A stretch of DNA of 64,000 nucleotides from Nocardioides antri (GCF_008373765.1 NZ_VUJW01000002.1:288299-352298); one strand, 5' to 3'; positions 1 to 14,763 are shown, numbered from the stretch's first letter. Notes: generated by a model not told the origin, from the sequence alone. Numbers and translations: made by a program.

Positions 1-1
1 C

Positions 2-1831
<1,830 letters not shown>

Positions 1832-1837
1832 TGGAGG

Positions 1838-1882
1838 GTCTCGACAGGCTCGACCAGCAACGGTCGTCGAGCCTGTCGAGAC
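1838..1882. repeat. REP-like inverted repeat between rpoB and rpoC
   Basis: Two perfect 17-base arms, GTCTCGACAGGCTCGAC at 1838-1854 and its reverse complement at 1866-1882, flank an 11-base loop. The unit GACAGGCTCGA is also the core of single-arm copies inside coding regions at 24771-24787 and 46069-46087, so this looks like a dispersed repeat rather than a site private to rpoBC. In RNA it would form a stable hairpin, but no T-tract follows, so it need not terminate transcription; it may instead affect rpoB/rpoC mRNA stability or ratio (inference). Confidence 0.8.
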
Positions 1883-1935
1883 GCCCTCAGTCCCCAGCCT
1901 CACTTTCCAAGAACTAACGAAGGACATCAGCCATC

Positions 1936-5805
<3,870 letters not shown>

Positions 5806-5848
5806 GCTTTGCGAAGTTCTGGTGTAAGAGCCAGATCGAGTAGCACGA

Positions 5849-5880
5849 GACCCTCCCGAGCTTGCTCGGGAGGGTCTTTG
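5849..5880 (+). terminator. Intrinsic terminator of the rpoBC operon
   Basis: A 12-bp perfect GC-rich stem, GACCCTCCCGAG at 5849-5860 and CTCGGGAGGGTC at 5865-5876, closes a CTTG loop and runs into TTTG. It begins 43 bases after the rpoC stop and is one of only two hairpins in the window followed directly or almost directly by T residues. Confidence 0.9.
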
Positions 5881-5991
5881 TGCGTATCGAGATCCGTGCG
5901 GCGATCGCCCCACGGAGAGCGGCTGCGCCTGGTTACCTCCTCCGAATCGGGTACCGCTCCTTTGGTTGACACCCGACGAGAGGAGAACGGC

Positions 5992-6363
5992 ATGCCCAGG
6001 GAACCCGCCGACACAGAAGCACAGGACGAGGCCAAGGACCAGGCGCACGACGAGGTCTCGACCGCGGACGCTTCCGAACAGGGTCAGAAGTTCGGTCGGG
6101 ACGCCGAGGACGAGCGGAAGCGCGCCGAAGAAGCCGGTGAAACCGTCGAGACGCCCGAGGGTGAGTTCCCCGCCGACGCGAAGGGCTTCGACGGCGCGCC
6201 GTTGGAGGAGATCCTCAAGGATCGCGAGGAGCGGCTCGCGGAGGAGAACCGACCGGAGAACACCGAGGTCAGCAACGCCGGTCGCGAGTTCGACGGCGAG
6301 AAGGGGATGTTCACCGACGAAGAAGGCTACGAAGAGGCCGAGAAGAAGTACACGCTCGAATAG
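5992..6363 (+). CDS. Small acidic hydrophilic protein of unknown function
   Basis: 123 aa, very rich in Glu, Asp, Lys and Arg, with no hydrophobic segment, cysteine or signal peptide. Composition suggests a soluble, largely disordered or helical protein. The ATG at 5992 is preceded by GAGAGGAG at 5978-5985, a good ribosome binding site; the frame is open further upstream, but that stretch crosses the rpoC terminator and has no comparable site. It stands alone between the rpoBC terminator and the flavoprotein gene. I do not recognise the family; no function is proposed. Confidence 0.75.
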   Translation: MPREPADTEAQDEAKDQAHDEVSTADASEQGQKFGRDAEDERKRAEEAGETVETPEGEFPADAKGFDGAPLEEILKDREERLAEENRPENTEVSNAGREFDGEKGMFTDEEGYEEAEKKYTLE

Positions 6364-6430
6364 CCCTGATCTCGGCGTCGAGTGCGGACCGGCTCGCAGC
6401 AGCCCGGGTCCGGGCTGAGAGAATGGCGGG

Positions 6431-7693
6431 GTGACCACCCCGCAGCGCACCGACGTGCTCGTCGTGGGCGCGGGCCCGGCGGGCTCCGCGGCCGCGGCCT
6501 GGGCCGCGCGCCTGGGCGCGGACGTCGTGCTCGTCGACGCGGCGGTGTTCCCCCGCGACAAGACCTGTGGCGACGGGCTGACGCCGCGGGCGATCGGCGA
6601 GCTGGACCGGCTCGGACTGACCGACTGGCTGCGGGCGCACACCGTCAACCAGGGCCTGCGCGCCCACGGGTTCGGGCAGACTCTGCACCTGCGCTGGCCC
6701 GGGGGCACGCTTCCTGACTGGGGCAGCGCGGTCGCGCGCACCGAGCTCGACGACCACCTCCGCACCACCGCGATCAAGGCGGGTGCGACGGGCATCGACG
6801 GCGCCCGGGCGATCGACGTTCGGATGGACGGCGGCCGGGTGGCGGCCGTCGTCTTCGAGCGGGGGGCGCGCGGCGGCGACCGGTTCGAGATCGCGTGCGA
6901 GCGCCTGGTCGTGGCCGACGGCGTCCGGTCGCCGCTCGGCAAGCTGCTCGGCCGCGAGTGGCACCGCGACACGGTCTACGGCGTCGCCGGCCGGTCGTAC
7001 GTCGCCTCGTCGATGTCGGACGACCCGTGGATCAGCTCGCACCTCGAGCTCCGGGGCGTGGACGGCAAGGTGCTCTCCGGCTACGGCTGGATCTTCCCGC
7101 TCGGCACGGGCGAGGTGAACCTCGGCGCCGGCACGCTGGCCACCGCCAAGCGGCCGACCGACGTGGCGATCAAGCCGCTGATGCGGCTCTACGCCGAGCA
7201 GTGTCGCGAGCCGTTCGGCCTCGAGGGTGACCTGCGCGCCGAGACCTCCGCGCTCCTCCCGATGGGCGGCGCGGTCTCCAACGTCGCCGGCGAGAACTGG
7301 GCGCTCATCGGCGACGCCGCGGCGTGCGTGAACCCGCTCAACGGCGAAGGCATCGACTACGGCCTCGAGACCGGACGGCTCGTCGCCGAGCTGATGGTCT
7401 CGACAGGCGCGACCACCGGAAAGGTCGACCTGGGCGTGGTGTGGCCGGCCGTCCTGCGGGAGCACTACGGCGAGTCGTTCTCGATCGCCCGCCGGCTCGC
7501 CGGGTTGGTGACGGTCCCGCGGCTGCTGCCGGCCCTCGGCCCGGTGGGCATGCGGTCGGACCTGCTGATGACCCTCGCGCTGCGGTGGATGGGCAACCTG
7601 GTCACCGACGAGGACCGCGACCGGGCGGCCCGGGTCTGGCGCTGGGCAGGGCGCCGGTCCCTCGCCCGCGACGAGCGGCCGCCGTTCTCCTGA
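6431..7693 (+). CDS. Geranylgeranyl reductase family FAD-dependent oxidoreductase
   Basis: 420 aa flavoprotein of the geranylgeranyl reductase family, which saturates isoprenoid double bonds; in actinobacteria members reduce the menaquinone side chain (MenJ). The FAD Rossmann motif VVGAGPAGSAAA is at residues 11-22, the family signature PRDKTCGDGLTPRAI at 41-55, and the second FAD motif GDAAACVNPLNGEGIDYG near 294-311. The start is GTG at 6431. No signal peptide is seen; these enzymes act at the membrane surface on lipid substrates. Substrate assignment to menaquinone is inference, as no menaquinone or nuo genes lie nearby. Confidence 0.85.
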   Translation: MTTPQRTDVLVVGAGPAGSAAAAWAARLGADVVLVDAAVFPRDKTCGDGLTPRAIGELDRLGLTDWLRAHTVNQGLRAHGFGQTLHLRWPGGTLPDWGSAVARTELDDHLRTTAIKAGATGIDGARAIDVRMDGGRVAAVVFERGARGGDRFEIACERLVVADGVRSPLGKLLGREWHRDTVYGVAGRSYVASSMSDDPWISSHLELRGVDGKVLSGYGWIFPLGTGEVNLGAGTLATAKRPTDVAIKPLMRLYAEQCREPFGLEGDLRAETSALLPMGGAVSNVAGENWALIGDAAACVNPLNGEGIDYGLETGRLVAELMVSTGATTGKVDLGVVWPAVLREHYGESFSIARRLAGLVTVPRLLPALGPVGMRSDLLMTLALRWMGNLVTDEDRDRAARVWRWAGRRSLARDERPPFS

Positions 7694-7758
7694 GGTTCGC
7701 CGATGATCGGTCTGCCCGGGCGACCGGGCCGTAGGGTTGGGCGACGCGAGGAGGAGCC

Positions 7759-8634
7759 ATGGGGCAGCGGGTGCAGAGGCTGGCGGCGTACGCCGTCATC
7801 CTCCGCGGCGACCGCATCCTCCTCAGCCGCCTCGCGGAGCGGGTGACCAAGCACGAGCTGTGGACGCTGCCGGGGGGCGGGGTCGACCACGGTGAGGACC
7901 CGCGTGCGGCCGTCGTGCGCGAGATCTACGAGGAGACCGGGCTCCGCGCCGAGGTCGGCGAGACCGCGCACGTCTTCTCCCTGCACCTCGCCGACACCTG
8001 GCGCCGCGGCCGGCGGGTGGACGCGCACTCCGTGCGCCTGGTGTACGACGGCTGGGTGCCCGCCGACGCGCCCGACCCGCGGGTCGTGGAGGTCGACGGG
8101 TCGACGGCGGACGCGGCGTGGCAGCCGATCGCGGCGGTGCTCGACGGCACGCTTCCGACGGTCGCGCTGGTCGGCGAGGCGCTCACGGTGCTGCACCCGG
8201 AGCGGCGCCAGCGGATCGCGGCCTACGCCTACGTCGAGCGGGACGGGGCGCTGCTGCTCACCCGCAACTCCGTGCTCGGACCGCACCCGGGGGTGTGGAC
8301 GCTGCCCGGAGGAGGCATCGACCACGGCGAGTCCCCGCCGGACACCGTCCTCCGCGAGCTCCAGGAGGAGTGCGGCCTGGACGGGAAGCTCGGCGACCTG
8401 CTGACCGTCGACGACCACCACTTCACCGGCACCGCGCCGAGCGGCCGCCGCGAGGACTTCCACGCGATCCGGATCGTCTACCGGGCATCGGTCGCCGATG
8501 ACACCGAGCCGCGGGTGGTCGAGATCGACGGCACCACCGACGCCGTGGCATGGGTGCCGCTGGCCGAGCTCGAGGCCGACGCGTGGCAGGTCAGCAGCCT
8601 GGTCCGGGCCGCGATCGCAGCTGCCCGGGGATAG
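7759..8634 (+). CDS. Tandem two-domain Nudix hydrolase
   Basis: 291 aa with two complete Nudix domains in one chain. Nudix boxes begin with LPGGGVDHGEDP at residues 37-48 and LPGGGIDHGESP at about 181-192, and both keep the REhhEEhG metal-binding core (REIYEETG and RELQEECG). Nudix enzymes hydrolyse nucleoside diphosphates linked to another group. The two halves are clearly similar, pointing to internal duplication. ATG at 7759 follows GAGGAGG; a TAGGGT -10-like box lies near 7733. Substrate unknown. The next gene starts 11 bases after the stop. Confidence 0.88.
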   Translation: MGQRVQRLAAYAVILRGDRILLSRLAERVTKHELWTLPGGGVDHGEDPRAAVVREIYEETGLRAEVGETAHVFSLHLADTWRRGRRVDAHSVRLVYDGWVPADAPDPRVVEVDGSTADAAWQPIAAVLDGTLPTVALVGEALTVLHPERRQRIAAYAYVERDGALLLTRNSVLGPHPGVWTLPGGGIDHGESPPDTVLRELQEECGLDGKLGDLLTVDDHHFTGTAPSGRREDFHAIRIVYRASVADDTEPRVVEIDGTTDAVAWVPLAELEADAWQVSSLVRAAIAAARG

Positions 8635-8644
8635 GTTGGGCGCC

Positions 8645-9910
8645 GTGTCTGAGACCGTCTTCACCTATGCGGCGCCGGCGCTGAAGTTCGGGCGGGGAGC
8701 GTCGCGCGAGCTCGGCTACGACCTGACGACGTGGGGTGCCCGCCGGGTGCTGCTCGTCACCGACCCGGGCGTCGCCGCGGTCGGGCACGCGGCGTCGGTG
8801 GCCGAGGGGCTGCAGGACCACGGCCTCGCCGTGACGACGTACGACCAGACCCATGTCGAGCCGACGGACGCCTCACTGACGCACGCGGTCGATTTCGCCC
8901 GGGCCGAGGGTCCGTTCGACGCGGTGGTGGCCGTCGGGGGCGGCTCGTCGATCGACACCGCGAAGGCGGTGGCGCTCCTGGTGACCAACCCCGGCGAGCT
9001 GATGGACTACATCAACGCCCCGGTCGGGAAGGCGCGGGCGCCGCAGCACCCGCTCCTGCCGCTGGTGGCGGTGCCGACGACCACCGGCACCGGCAGCGAG
9101 AGCACGACGATCTGCGTCATGGACGTGCTGTCCCTCAAGGTCAAGACCGGCATCAGCCACCCCGCGCTGCGGCCGCGCCTGGCCGTGGTCGACCCCGACC
9201 TCAGCGCAACCCAGCCGCCCGGCGTCACCGCGGCCGCCGGGATGGACATCCTCTGCCACGCGCTGGAGAGCTACACCGCGCGCTGGTACGCCGACTTCGA
9301 CGCCAAGCTGCCGGACCAGCGGGTGCCGTACTGCGGCTCCAACCCGATCGCCGACCTGTGGTCGGAGCGGGCGCTCGGGCTCCTGGCCGGCGCCTTCCGC
9401 TCGGCCGTCCGCGAGGGCGGGATGGCGCCGGAGGTGGCTGAGCAGATGGCGATGGCGGCGACCTTCGCCGGCCTCGGCTTCGGCAACGCCGGCGTCCACA
9501 TCCCCCACGCCAACGCCTACCCGATCGCCGGCCGGGTCCGTGACTTCCGGCCGGCCGGGTACCCCGGCGACGAGCCGATCGTGCCGCACGGGATGGCAGT
9601 GGCCCTGACCGCGCCCGAGGCGTTCCGCTTCACCTACGACGCCGCGCCCGACCGGCACCTGCGGGCCGCCCGGCTGCTCGACCCCTCGGCGGAGGGCGAC
9701 GGACCTGACGTGCTGCCGCGGACGCTGGCGACCCTGATGCGCGACATCGGCCTGCCCAACGGCCTGGCCGAGGTCGGCTACGGCGAGGCCGACGTCGACG
9801 ACCTGGTGGCAGGCGCGGTCCAGCAGCAGCGGCTGCTCGCAACCGCCCCGAAGCCCGTCACGCCCGAGGACCTGGCGGGGATCATCGGGTCGTCGATGAG
9901 CCACTGGTGA
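8645..9910 (+). CDS. Hydroxyacid-oxoacid transhydrogenase-like iron alcohol dehydrogenase
   Basis: 421 aa member of the iron-containing alcohol dehydrogenase superfamily. It is closest in pattern to ADHFE1-type transhydrogenases, which oxidise 4-hydroxybutyrate to succinic semialdehyde while reducing 2-oxoglutarate to D-2-hydroxyglutarate. Signs are the N-terminal FGRGASRELGYDL, nucleotide-binding GGGSSIDTAKA, GMDILCHALESY, CGSNPIADLWSERAL and GFGNAGVHIPHANAYPI, with histidines positioned as metal ligands. The GTG at 8645 is chosen because a TAGGTT -10 box at 8632-8637 sits 7 bases before it, implying a leaderless mRNA; the longer frame would overlap the Nudix gene. Exact substrates are inference. 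Confidence 0.82.
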   Translation: MSETVFTYAAPALKFGRGASRELGYDLTTWGARRVLLVTDPGVAAVGHAASVAEGLQDHGLAVTTYDQTHVEPTDASLTHAVDFARAEGPFDAVVAVGGGSSIDTAKAVALLVTNPGELMDYINAPVGKARAPQHPLLPLVAVPTTTGTGSESTTICVMDVLSLKVKTGISHPALRPRLAVVDPDLSATQPPGVTAAAGMDILCHALESYTARWYADFDAKLPDQRVPYCGSNPIADLWSERALGLLAGAFRSAVREGGMAPEVAEQMAMAATFAGLGFGNAGVHIPHANAYPIAGRVRDFRPAGYPGDEPIVPHGMAVALTAPEAFRFTYDAAPDRHLRAARLLDPSAEGDGPDVLPRTLATLMRDIGLPNGLAEVGYGEADVDDLVAGAVQQQRLLATAPKPVTPEDLAGIIGSSMSHW

Positions 9911-9993
9911 CATTTTCCGGCGATGCGGGGCAACCTCACCGCTTCCCACGCGTCTACTGAGGTGTCGGGCCGTCGTCGATGAGGAGAGGTGCC

Positions 9994-10518
9994 GTGCGCA
10001 GGCTTGCGGTGGTGGGCGAGGTCGGGACCTCTCCCGAGCAGCTCGCTGCCGACCTCTACGCCGCGCACCGGCTCAGCCTGGTCCGCCTCGCGGTGCTCCT
10101 GGTCGACGACCTCGCGGCGGCGGAGGACGTGGTCCACGACGTGTTCGCCGGCCTGCTCACCGGGGGGAAGCAGCTCCGCGACCCGGACGCCGCCGTCGGG
10201 TACCTGAGGCGTGCGGTGGTCAACCGGGCGCGCTCCGCTCTGCGCCGGCGCCGTACGGCGCGGGCCTACACGCCCCCCGAGGACCCCTCGCGCGCCGGCC
10301 CCGACGACATCGCCGTGCTCAGCGAGGAGCACCGTGAGGTCTGTGCCGCCCTGAAGACGCTGCCGGCGCGGCAGCGGGAGGTCCTGGTGCTGCGCTACTG
10401 GAGTGACTTGTCCGAGATCCAGATCGCCGATGCGCTGGGGATCTCGCGCGGCACCGTGAAGTCGACCGCGAGCCGCGCGCTCGCGGCGCTGGAGAAGAAG
10501 CTGGAGGGTGAGCGATGA
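9994..10518 (+). CDS. ECF / SigE-like RNA polymerase sigma factor
   Basis: 174 aa sigma-70 family factor with region 2 (YAAHRLSLVRLAVLL, then AAAEDVVHDVFAGLL) and region 4 (LPARQREVLVLRYWSDLSE, then helix-turn-helix DALGISRGTVKSTASRAL). The GTG at 9994 is preferred because GGAGAGG lies at 9982-9988; an in-frame ATG at 9979 would place that site inside the gene. The stop overlaps the next start by 4 bases (ATGA at 10515), so the partner gene is translationally coupled and is probably its regulator. Confidence 0.88.
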   Translation: MRRLAVVGEVGTSPEQLAADLYAAHRLSLVRLAVLLVDDLAAAEDVVHDVFAGLLTGGKQLRDPDAAVGYLRRAVVNRARSALRRRRTARAYTPPEDPSRAGPDDIAVLSEEHREVCAALKTLPARQREVLVLRYWSDLSEIQIADALGISRGTVKSTASRALAALEKKLEGER

Positions 10519-12041
10519 GCGACATCGAACAGCGGCTCCGCAGCGCCCTGACCGCCCGGGCCGAGCTGGTGCAGCCCGAGGACCTGAGCCTGAGCCCGGT
10601 CTTCGACCCGCCCGAGGTCGACCCCGGTCCCTGGTGGCAGCGTCCGGGCGCCTACCTCTTCATCGCCGCGGTCGCGATCATCGTGATCGCCCTGCCGCTG
10701 CTCGCGCTGGCCAGCACCATCGACGACGACGGCGATCCCGACCGCGACCAGATCGCGCCCAGCCCGACCGGCACCGTGACGATGACGGACCCGATGCCCG
10801 CCGTCTTCGGCGAGGCCGCGGCTGACGTCGACGGTGACGGCACCGACGACAAGGTCCAGGTCGTCTCGACCGACGTCCCCGAGGACCCGAGCGACGAGTG
10901 GGCGATCGAGGTCGAGCTGTCGTCCACGGGCGAGACGCTCACCTTCGACCCCGGCCCGGTCCAGAGGAGCGTCGCCCTCGTCGAGACCGCCGACGTCGAC
11001 GGTCGCAACGGCCAGGAGGTCCTCGCCGTCGTCGACCCCAGGCCCGAGGACGTCCGGCGGACCGCCCCCATCGCGCTCGGTCTCCGCGACGGGGAGCTCA
11101 CCCAGATCGTCGACCACGAGTTCGCGACCGGCGACGACGGGAGGCTCACCCACTGGTGGGTCCGCGACGGCGAGCTGTGGTGGTGGCGGACCCAGGAGCC
11201 GGTCGCGGGTGGCCAGGCATCGTCGCCGTACGCCGTCGACGCGCTCCGGTTCCCCCCGGCCGCCCGGCTCCGCGGCGAGCGCGCCGGCGTCTTCTGCGTC
11301 GCCGCGGCCGAGCCGAACCGGTTGCTCCCCTGCGGCGGCGGCATCCAGCCGAACGAGCCTGACGGCGACGGCGACGGCGACGACGGCGGCCCGACCGGCG
11401 GACCGGTCGCCGACCCGTGGTGGACGCTGCCGGCCGACGGCCTGCCGTCCGCCTGGGGCGTCGAGGGCGGCTTCGCGGGAGGCTTCGTCTCCGACATCGA
11501 CGGCGACGGGCAGGCCCAGGACTCCGTGTCGATCGCCGACGGGCCGGACGGGGCGGAGCTCGTGGTGGGGACCGGGTCGCAGCAGCACCGCGCCCCCATC
11601 GACGGCCCGAACCCGAAGCTGGAGGGTGTCGTGCACCTCAACGGCCTTGCGACGCCGGTCGTCCTCGTGCACTCCACCGAGGGCGCGACCAGCACGACGT
11701 ACGTCTCCTGGGCCGCCTACGCCTTCGTCGACGGCGACCTGGCCCGGATCAGCACCACGCCACTCGGCCCGTCGTTCGCCTCGCAGTACAGCAAGCTGAC
11801 TCCTGCCGAGGGCGGCCACCCGGTCGTGCGGACCTGGCTGGTGGGCGACAACGGGCTCTACGGCATGGACTACCTCGACCGGCGGCAGGTGGAGGGCCCC
11901 GGCGGCGAGGTCTGGGCCTACCGGGTCCGCGTGCGCAGCTGGTACGTCGACGGGCGGACCATCCGCGCCGTCACGCTCGGCCAGGGCTGTGTCGCGCCTG
12001 CCGTCGGGAGGCAGATCTCGGACTGCCCCGACGGACTCTGA
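10515..12041 (+). CDS. Membrane-anchored protein coupled to sigma factor, possible anti-sigma
   Basis: 508 aa with a cytoplasmic N-terminus of about 45 residues, one transmembrane segment at about 48-68 (YLFIAAVAIIVIALPLLALA) and a long extracytoplasmic part rich in Asp and Gly. The latter carries DVDGDGTDD and DIDGDGQAQD, reminiscent of FG-GAP or dockerin-type calcium loops, suggesting a repeat or propeller fold. No recognised anti-sigma zinc motif (HxxxCxxC) is visible. Its 4-base overlap with the sigma gene and its topology support a role as membrane regulator or sensor of that sigma factor, but this is context inference. It resembles in architecture the gene at 42364-44451. Confidence 0.7.
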   Translation: MSDIEQRLRSALTARAELVQPEDLSLSPVFDPPEVDPGPWWQRPGAYLFIAAVAIIVIALPLLALASTIDDDGDPDRDQIAPSPTGTVTMTDPMPAVFGEAAADVDGDGTDDKVQVVSTDVPEDPSDEWAIEVELSSTGETLTFDPGPVQRSVALVETADVDGRNGQEVLAVVDPRPEDVRRTAPIALGLRDGELTQIVDHEFATGDDGRLTHWWVRDGELWWWRTQEPVAGGQASSPYAVDALRFPPAARLRGERAGVFCVAAAEPNRLLPCGGGIQPNEPDGDGDGDDGGPTGGPVADPWWTLPADGLPSAWGVEGGFAGGFVSDIDGDGQAQDSVSIADGPDGAELVVGTGSQQHRAPIDGPNPKLEGVVHLNGLATPVVLVHSTEGATSTTYVSWAAYAFVDGDLARISTTPLGPSFASQYSKLTPAEGGHPVVRTWLVGDNGLYGMDYLDRRQVEGPGGEVWAYRVRVRSWYVDGRTIRAVTLGQGCVAPAVGRQISDCPDGL

Positions 12042-12065
12042 CGGTGGGGCCCTAGATTTGGCCGG

Positions 12066-14759
12066 GTGAACGCCGCCCGGGACCTCGTTGCCGAGCTGGC
12101 GCGGCGGGGTGTCGACAGCGACGACTCGAGCCTGACCCGGGCGCTGTACTCCACGGACGCCTCGCTCTACCGCGTCCTCCCCGCCGCTGTCGCCCGGCCG
12201 CGGCACCGGGACGAGCTGGAGGCGGTGCTCGAGGTCGCGGCCGCCTCGGGGTCGTCGGTGACCATGCGAGGCGCGGGCACCTCGATCGCCGGCAACGCGG
12301 TGGGCGAGGGGATCGTGGTCGACACCAGGCGCCTGGACCGGGTCCTGGAGATCGACCAGGAGGCGCGGACGGCGCGGGTCGAGCCCGGCATCGTCCATGC
12401 GTCCCTGCAGCGGGCAGCGGCGCCGTACGGACTGCGCTACGGGCCGGATCCGTCCACCCACACCCGCTGCACCATCGGCGGGATGCTCGGCAACAACGCG
12501 TGCGGCTCGCGCGCGCTCGGCTACGGCCGCACCGCCGACACGATCGTGTCCGCCGACGTGCTCTGGGGCGACCGGAAAGCCGCTCCGGGCGAGGTGGAGG
12601 CCCGGCTGGCCGACATCGTGGCCCGGGACCTCGCCCACGTGCGGACCGGCTTCGGGCGGTTCACCCGCCAGGTGTCCGGCTACTCGCTCGAGCACCTGCT
12701 GCCCGAGCGGCTGTCGGTGCCGCGCTTTCTCGCCGGCTCCGAGGGCACCCTCGGCCTGGTCCGCGAGGTCACCGTCGGGCTCGTCGAGGAGGAGGAGCGG
12801 GACCTGCTGGTCCTCGGCTACCCCTCCATGGTCGTTGCCGCGGATGCGGTGCCTGCGCTGCTGGCCGCCGTCGGCGATGCCCGGATGGTGGCGTGCGAGG
12901 GGCTCGACGCGCGGATCGTCGACCTGGTCCGAGCGCGGGGCGGCGCCGTGCCCGAGCTGCCGCGGGGGAGCGGCTGGCTGTTCGTCGAGGTCGCCGGGCC
13001 GGAGCGTGCCGCCGCCCTGCCGGCGCTCGTCGGAGTGTCCGGGGCGCTGGACTCGCGGCTCGTCGGGTCGGCTGCGGAGGCGGCCGCCCTCTGGCGGATC
13101 CGTGAGGACGGCGCCGGACTCGCCGCGCGCAGCCTCGGCCGGCCGGCGTACTCCGGCTGGGAGGACGCCGCCGTCCCACCGGAACGGCTCGGCGCCTGGC
13201 TGCGGGACTTCGACCGGCTGCTGAAGGAGCACCGGCTGGACGGCGTGCCCTATGGCCACTTCGGTGACGGCTGCGTGCACGTGCGGATCGACTTCGACTT
13301 CTCCGGCGGCCCGAGAGCCTTCCGGGAGTTCCTCGTCGCCTGTGCCACGACGCTGCGCGAGCACGGCGGGTCGCTGTCGGGCGAGCACGGCGACGGGCGG
13401 GCGCGCTCGGAGCTGCTGCCCCTGATGTACGACGAGGCGTCCCTCGCGCTGTTCGCCGCAGTGAAGCACGCCTGCGACCCCGCAGGCCTGCTCAACCCGG
13501 GCGTCCTCGTCGACCCACGGCCGCTCGACGCCGACCTGCGGCCGGTGCTGCCGGTGGTCGTCCCGGGCCCGCTGGCCGAGGAGGTCCACCGGTGCACCGG
13601 CGTGGGGAAGTGCGTCGCGCCCGCCGTCGCCGGCGTGATGTGCCCGTCGTACGCCGCCACCCGCGAGGAGAAGGACTCCACCCGCGGCCGGTCGCGGGTG
13701 CTCCAGGAGGCGGTCACCGGCGGCCTCCCCGGTGGCCTGGCCGACGCGGCGGTCCACGAGGCGCTCGACCTGTGCCTGTCCTGCAAGGGCTGCGTCTCCG
13801 ACTGCCCGACGGGCGTCGACATGGCGGAGTACAAGTCCGAGGTGCTGCACCAGACCTATGCGGGGAAGCGGCGGCCCCGGTCGCACTACGCGCTCGGCCG
13901 GCTCCCGCGCTGGGCCCGGCTGGGAGCGCCGATGGCGCGGGCCGGCAACCTCGCGCTCCGGGGTGGGCCGCTGGCCGCGCTGGCGAAGGCGGTCGCCGGG
14001 GTGGACAAACGACGCTCGCTGCCGGAGCTGGCGGCGCCGCGCTTCCGGAAGACGCAGGAGGTTGCGAGGCTTGCCACCGGCGACCCCGACGTGTGGGTGT
14101 GGGCGGACACCTTCACCGACTACTTCCGCACCGGCCCCGGGCTGGCGGCGATCCGGTTCCTCGAGGCAGCAGGGCTGCGGGTGGGCGTGATCGAGGAGCA
14201 GGCGTGCTGCGCGCTGACCTGGACCTCGACCGGGCAGCGTGACACCGCGCGCAAGATCCTGGAGCGCACGACGGCGGCGCTCACGCCGTACCTCGACAGC
14301 GGCGTGCCGGTGCTCGGCGTCGAGCCGTCCTGCACGGCGGCGCTGCGGTCGGACGCCGGGCTCGACGTCGTGACCTTCGCCGAGCTGGTCACACGGCTCG
14401 ACCTGCCGCTGCCGGACCTCGCCGGCCTCAACGTGGTCGCGCAGCCGCACTGCCACCACTCCTCGGTGCTCGGCTGGGCGGCCGACGAGGCGCTGCTGCG
14501 GAAGGCCGGCGCGACCGTGACGCGGGTGCCCGGCTGCTGCGGCCTGGCCGGCAACTGGGGCGTCGAGAAGGGGCACTACGACACGTCGGTGGCGGTCGCG
14601 GAGACGCACCTGCTGCCCGCCGTACGCACCGCGATCGAGGCCGACCCCCGGACGGTCGTCCTGGCCGACGGACTCTCCTGCGCCCTCCAGCTCGACGACC
14701 TCGCGGGCGTCCGGGCCCGGCACCTGGCCGAGCTCCTGGCCACGCCACCGGTAGATTGA
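12066..14759 (+). CDS. FAD-linked oxidase fused to Fe-S / CCG reductase domains
   Basis: 897 aa, a GlcD-like flavin dehydrogenase fused to a GlcF-like iron-sulfur protein, the layout of large D-lactate or D-2-hydroxyacid dehydrogenases. The FAD-binding domain shows MRGAGTSIAGNAVGEGIVVD near 67-86, and the FAD-oxidase C-domain shows YGHFGDGCVHVRIDFDF near 397. Cluster ligands follow in CTGVGKCVAPAVAGVMCPSY and CLSCKGCVSDCPTGVDM, then CCG-type motifs EQACCALTW and PGCCGLAGNWGVEKGHY. GTG at 12066 lies 7 bases after TAGATT (12053-12058), suggesting leaderless expression. The real substrate cannot be read from sequence. Confidence 0.87.
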   Translation: MNAARDLVAELARRGVDSDDSSLTRALYSTDASLYRVLPAAVARPRHRDELEAVLEVAAASGSSVTMRGAGTSIAGNAVGEGIVVDTRRLDRVLEIDQEARTARVEPGIVHASLQRAAAPYGLRYGPDPSTHTRCTIGGMLGNNACGSRALGYGRTADTIVSADVLWGDRKAAPGEVEARLADIVARDLAHVRTGFGRFTRQVSGYSLEHLLPERLSVPRFLAGSEGTLGLVREVTVGLVEEEERDLLVLGYPSMVVAADAVPALLAAVGDARMVACEGLDARIVDLVRARGGAVPELPRGSGWLFVEVAGPERAAALPALVGVSGALDSRLVGSAAEAAALWRIREDGAGLAARSLGRPAYSGWEDAAVPPERLGAWLRDFDRLLKEHRLDGVPYGHFGDGCVHVRIDFDFSGGPRAFREFLVACATTLREHGGSLSGEHGDGRARSELLPLMYDEASLALFAAVKHACDPAGLLNPGVLVDPRPLDADLRPVLPVVVPGPLAEEVHRCTGVGKCVAPAVAGVMCPSYAATREEKDSTRGRSRVLQEAVTGGLPGGLADAAVHEALDLCLSCKGCVSDCPTGVDMAEYKSEVLHQTYAGKRRPRSHYALGRLPRWARLGAPMARAGNLALRGGPLAALAKAVAGVDKRRSLPELAAPRFRKTQEVARLATGDPDVWVWADTFTDYFRTGPGLAAIRFLEAAGLRVGVIEEQACCALTWTSTGQRDTARKILERTTAALTPYLDSGVPVLGVEPSCTAALRSDAGLDVVTFAELVTRLDLPLPDLAGLNVVAQPHCHHSSVLGWAADEALLRKAGATVTRVPGCCGLAGNWGVEKGHYDTSVAVAETHLLPAVRTAIEADPRTVVLADGLSCALQLDDLAGVRARHLAELLATPPVD

Positions 14760-14763
14760 ACCG

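Noticed and set aside
5964-5991. TTGACA upstream of the acidic protein gene as a -35 box
   Set aside because: Only 22 bases separate it from the ATG, leaving no room for a -10 and start site.
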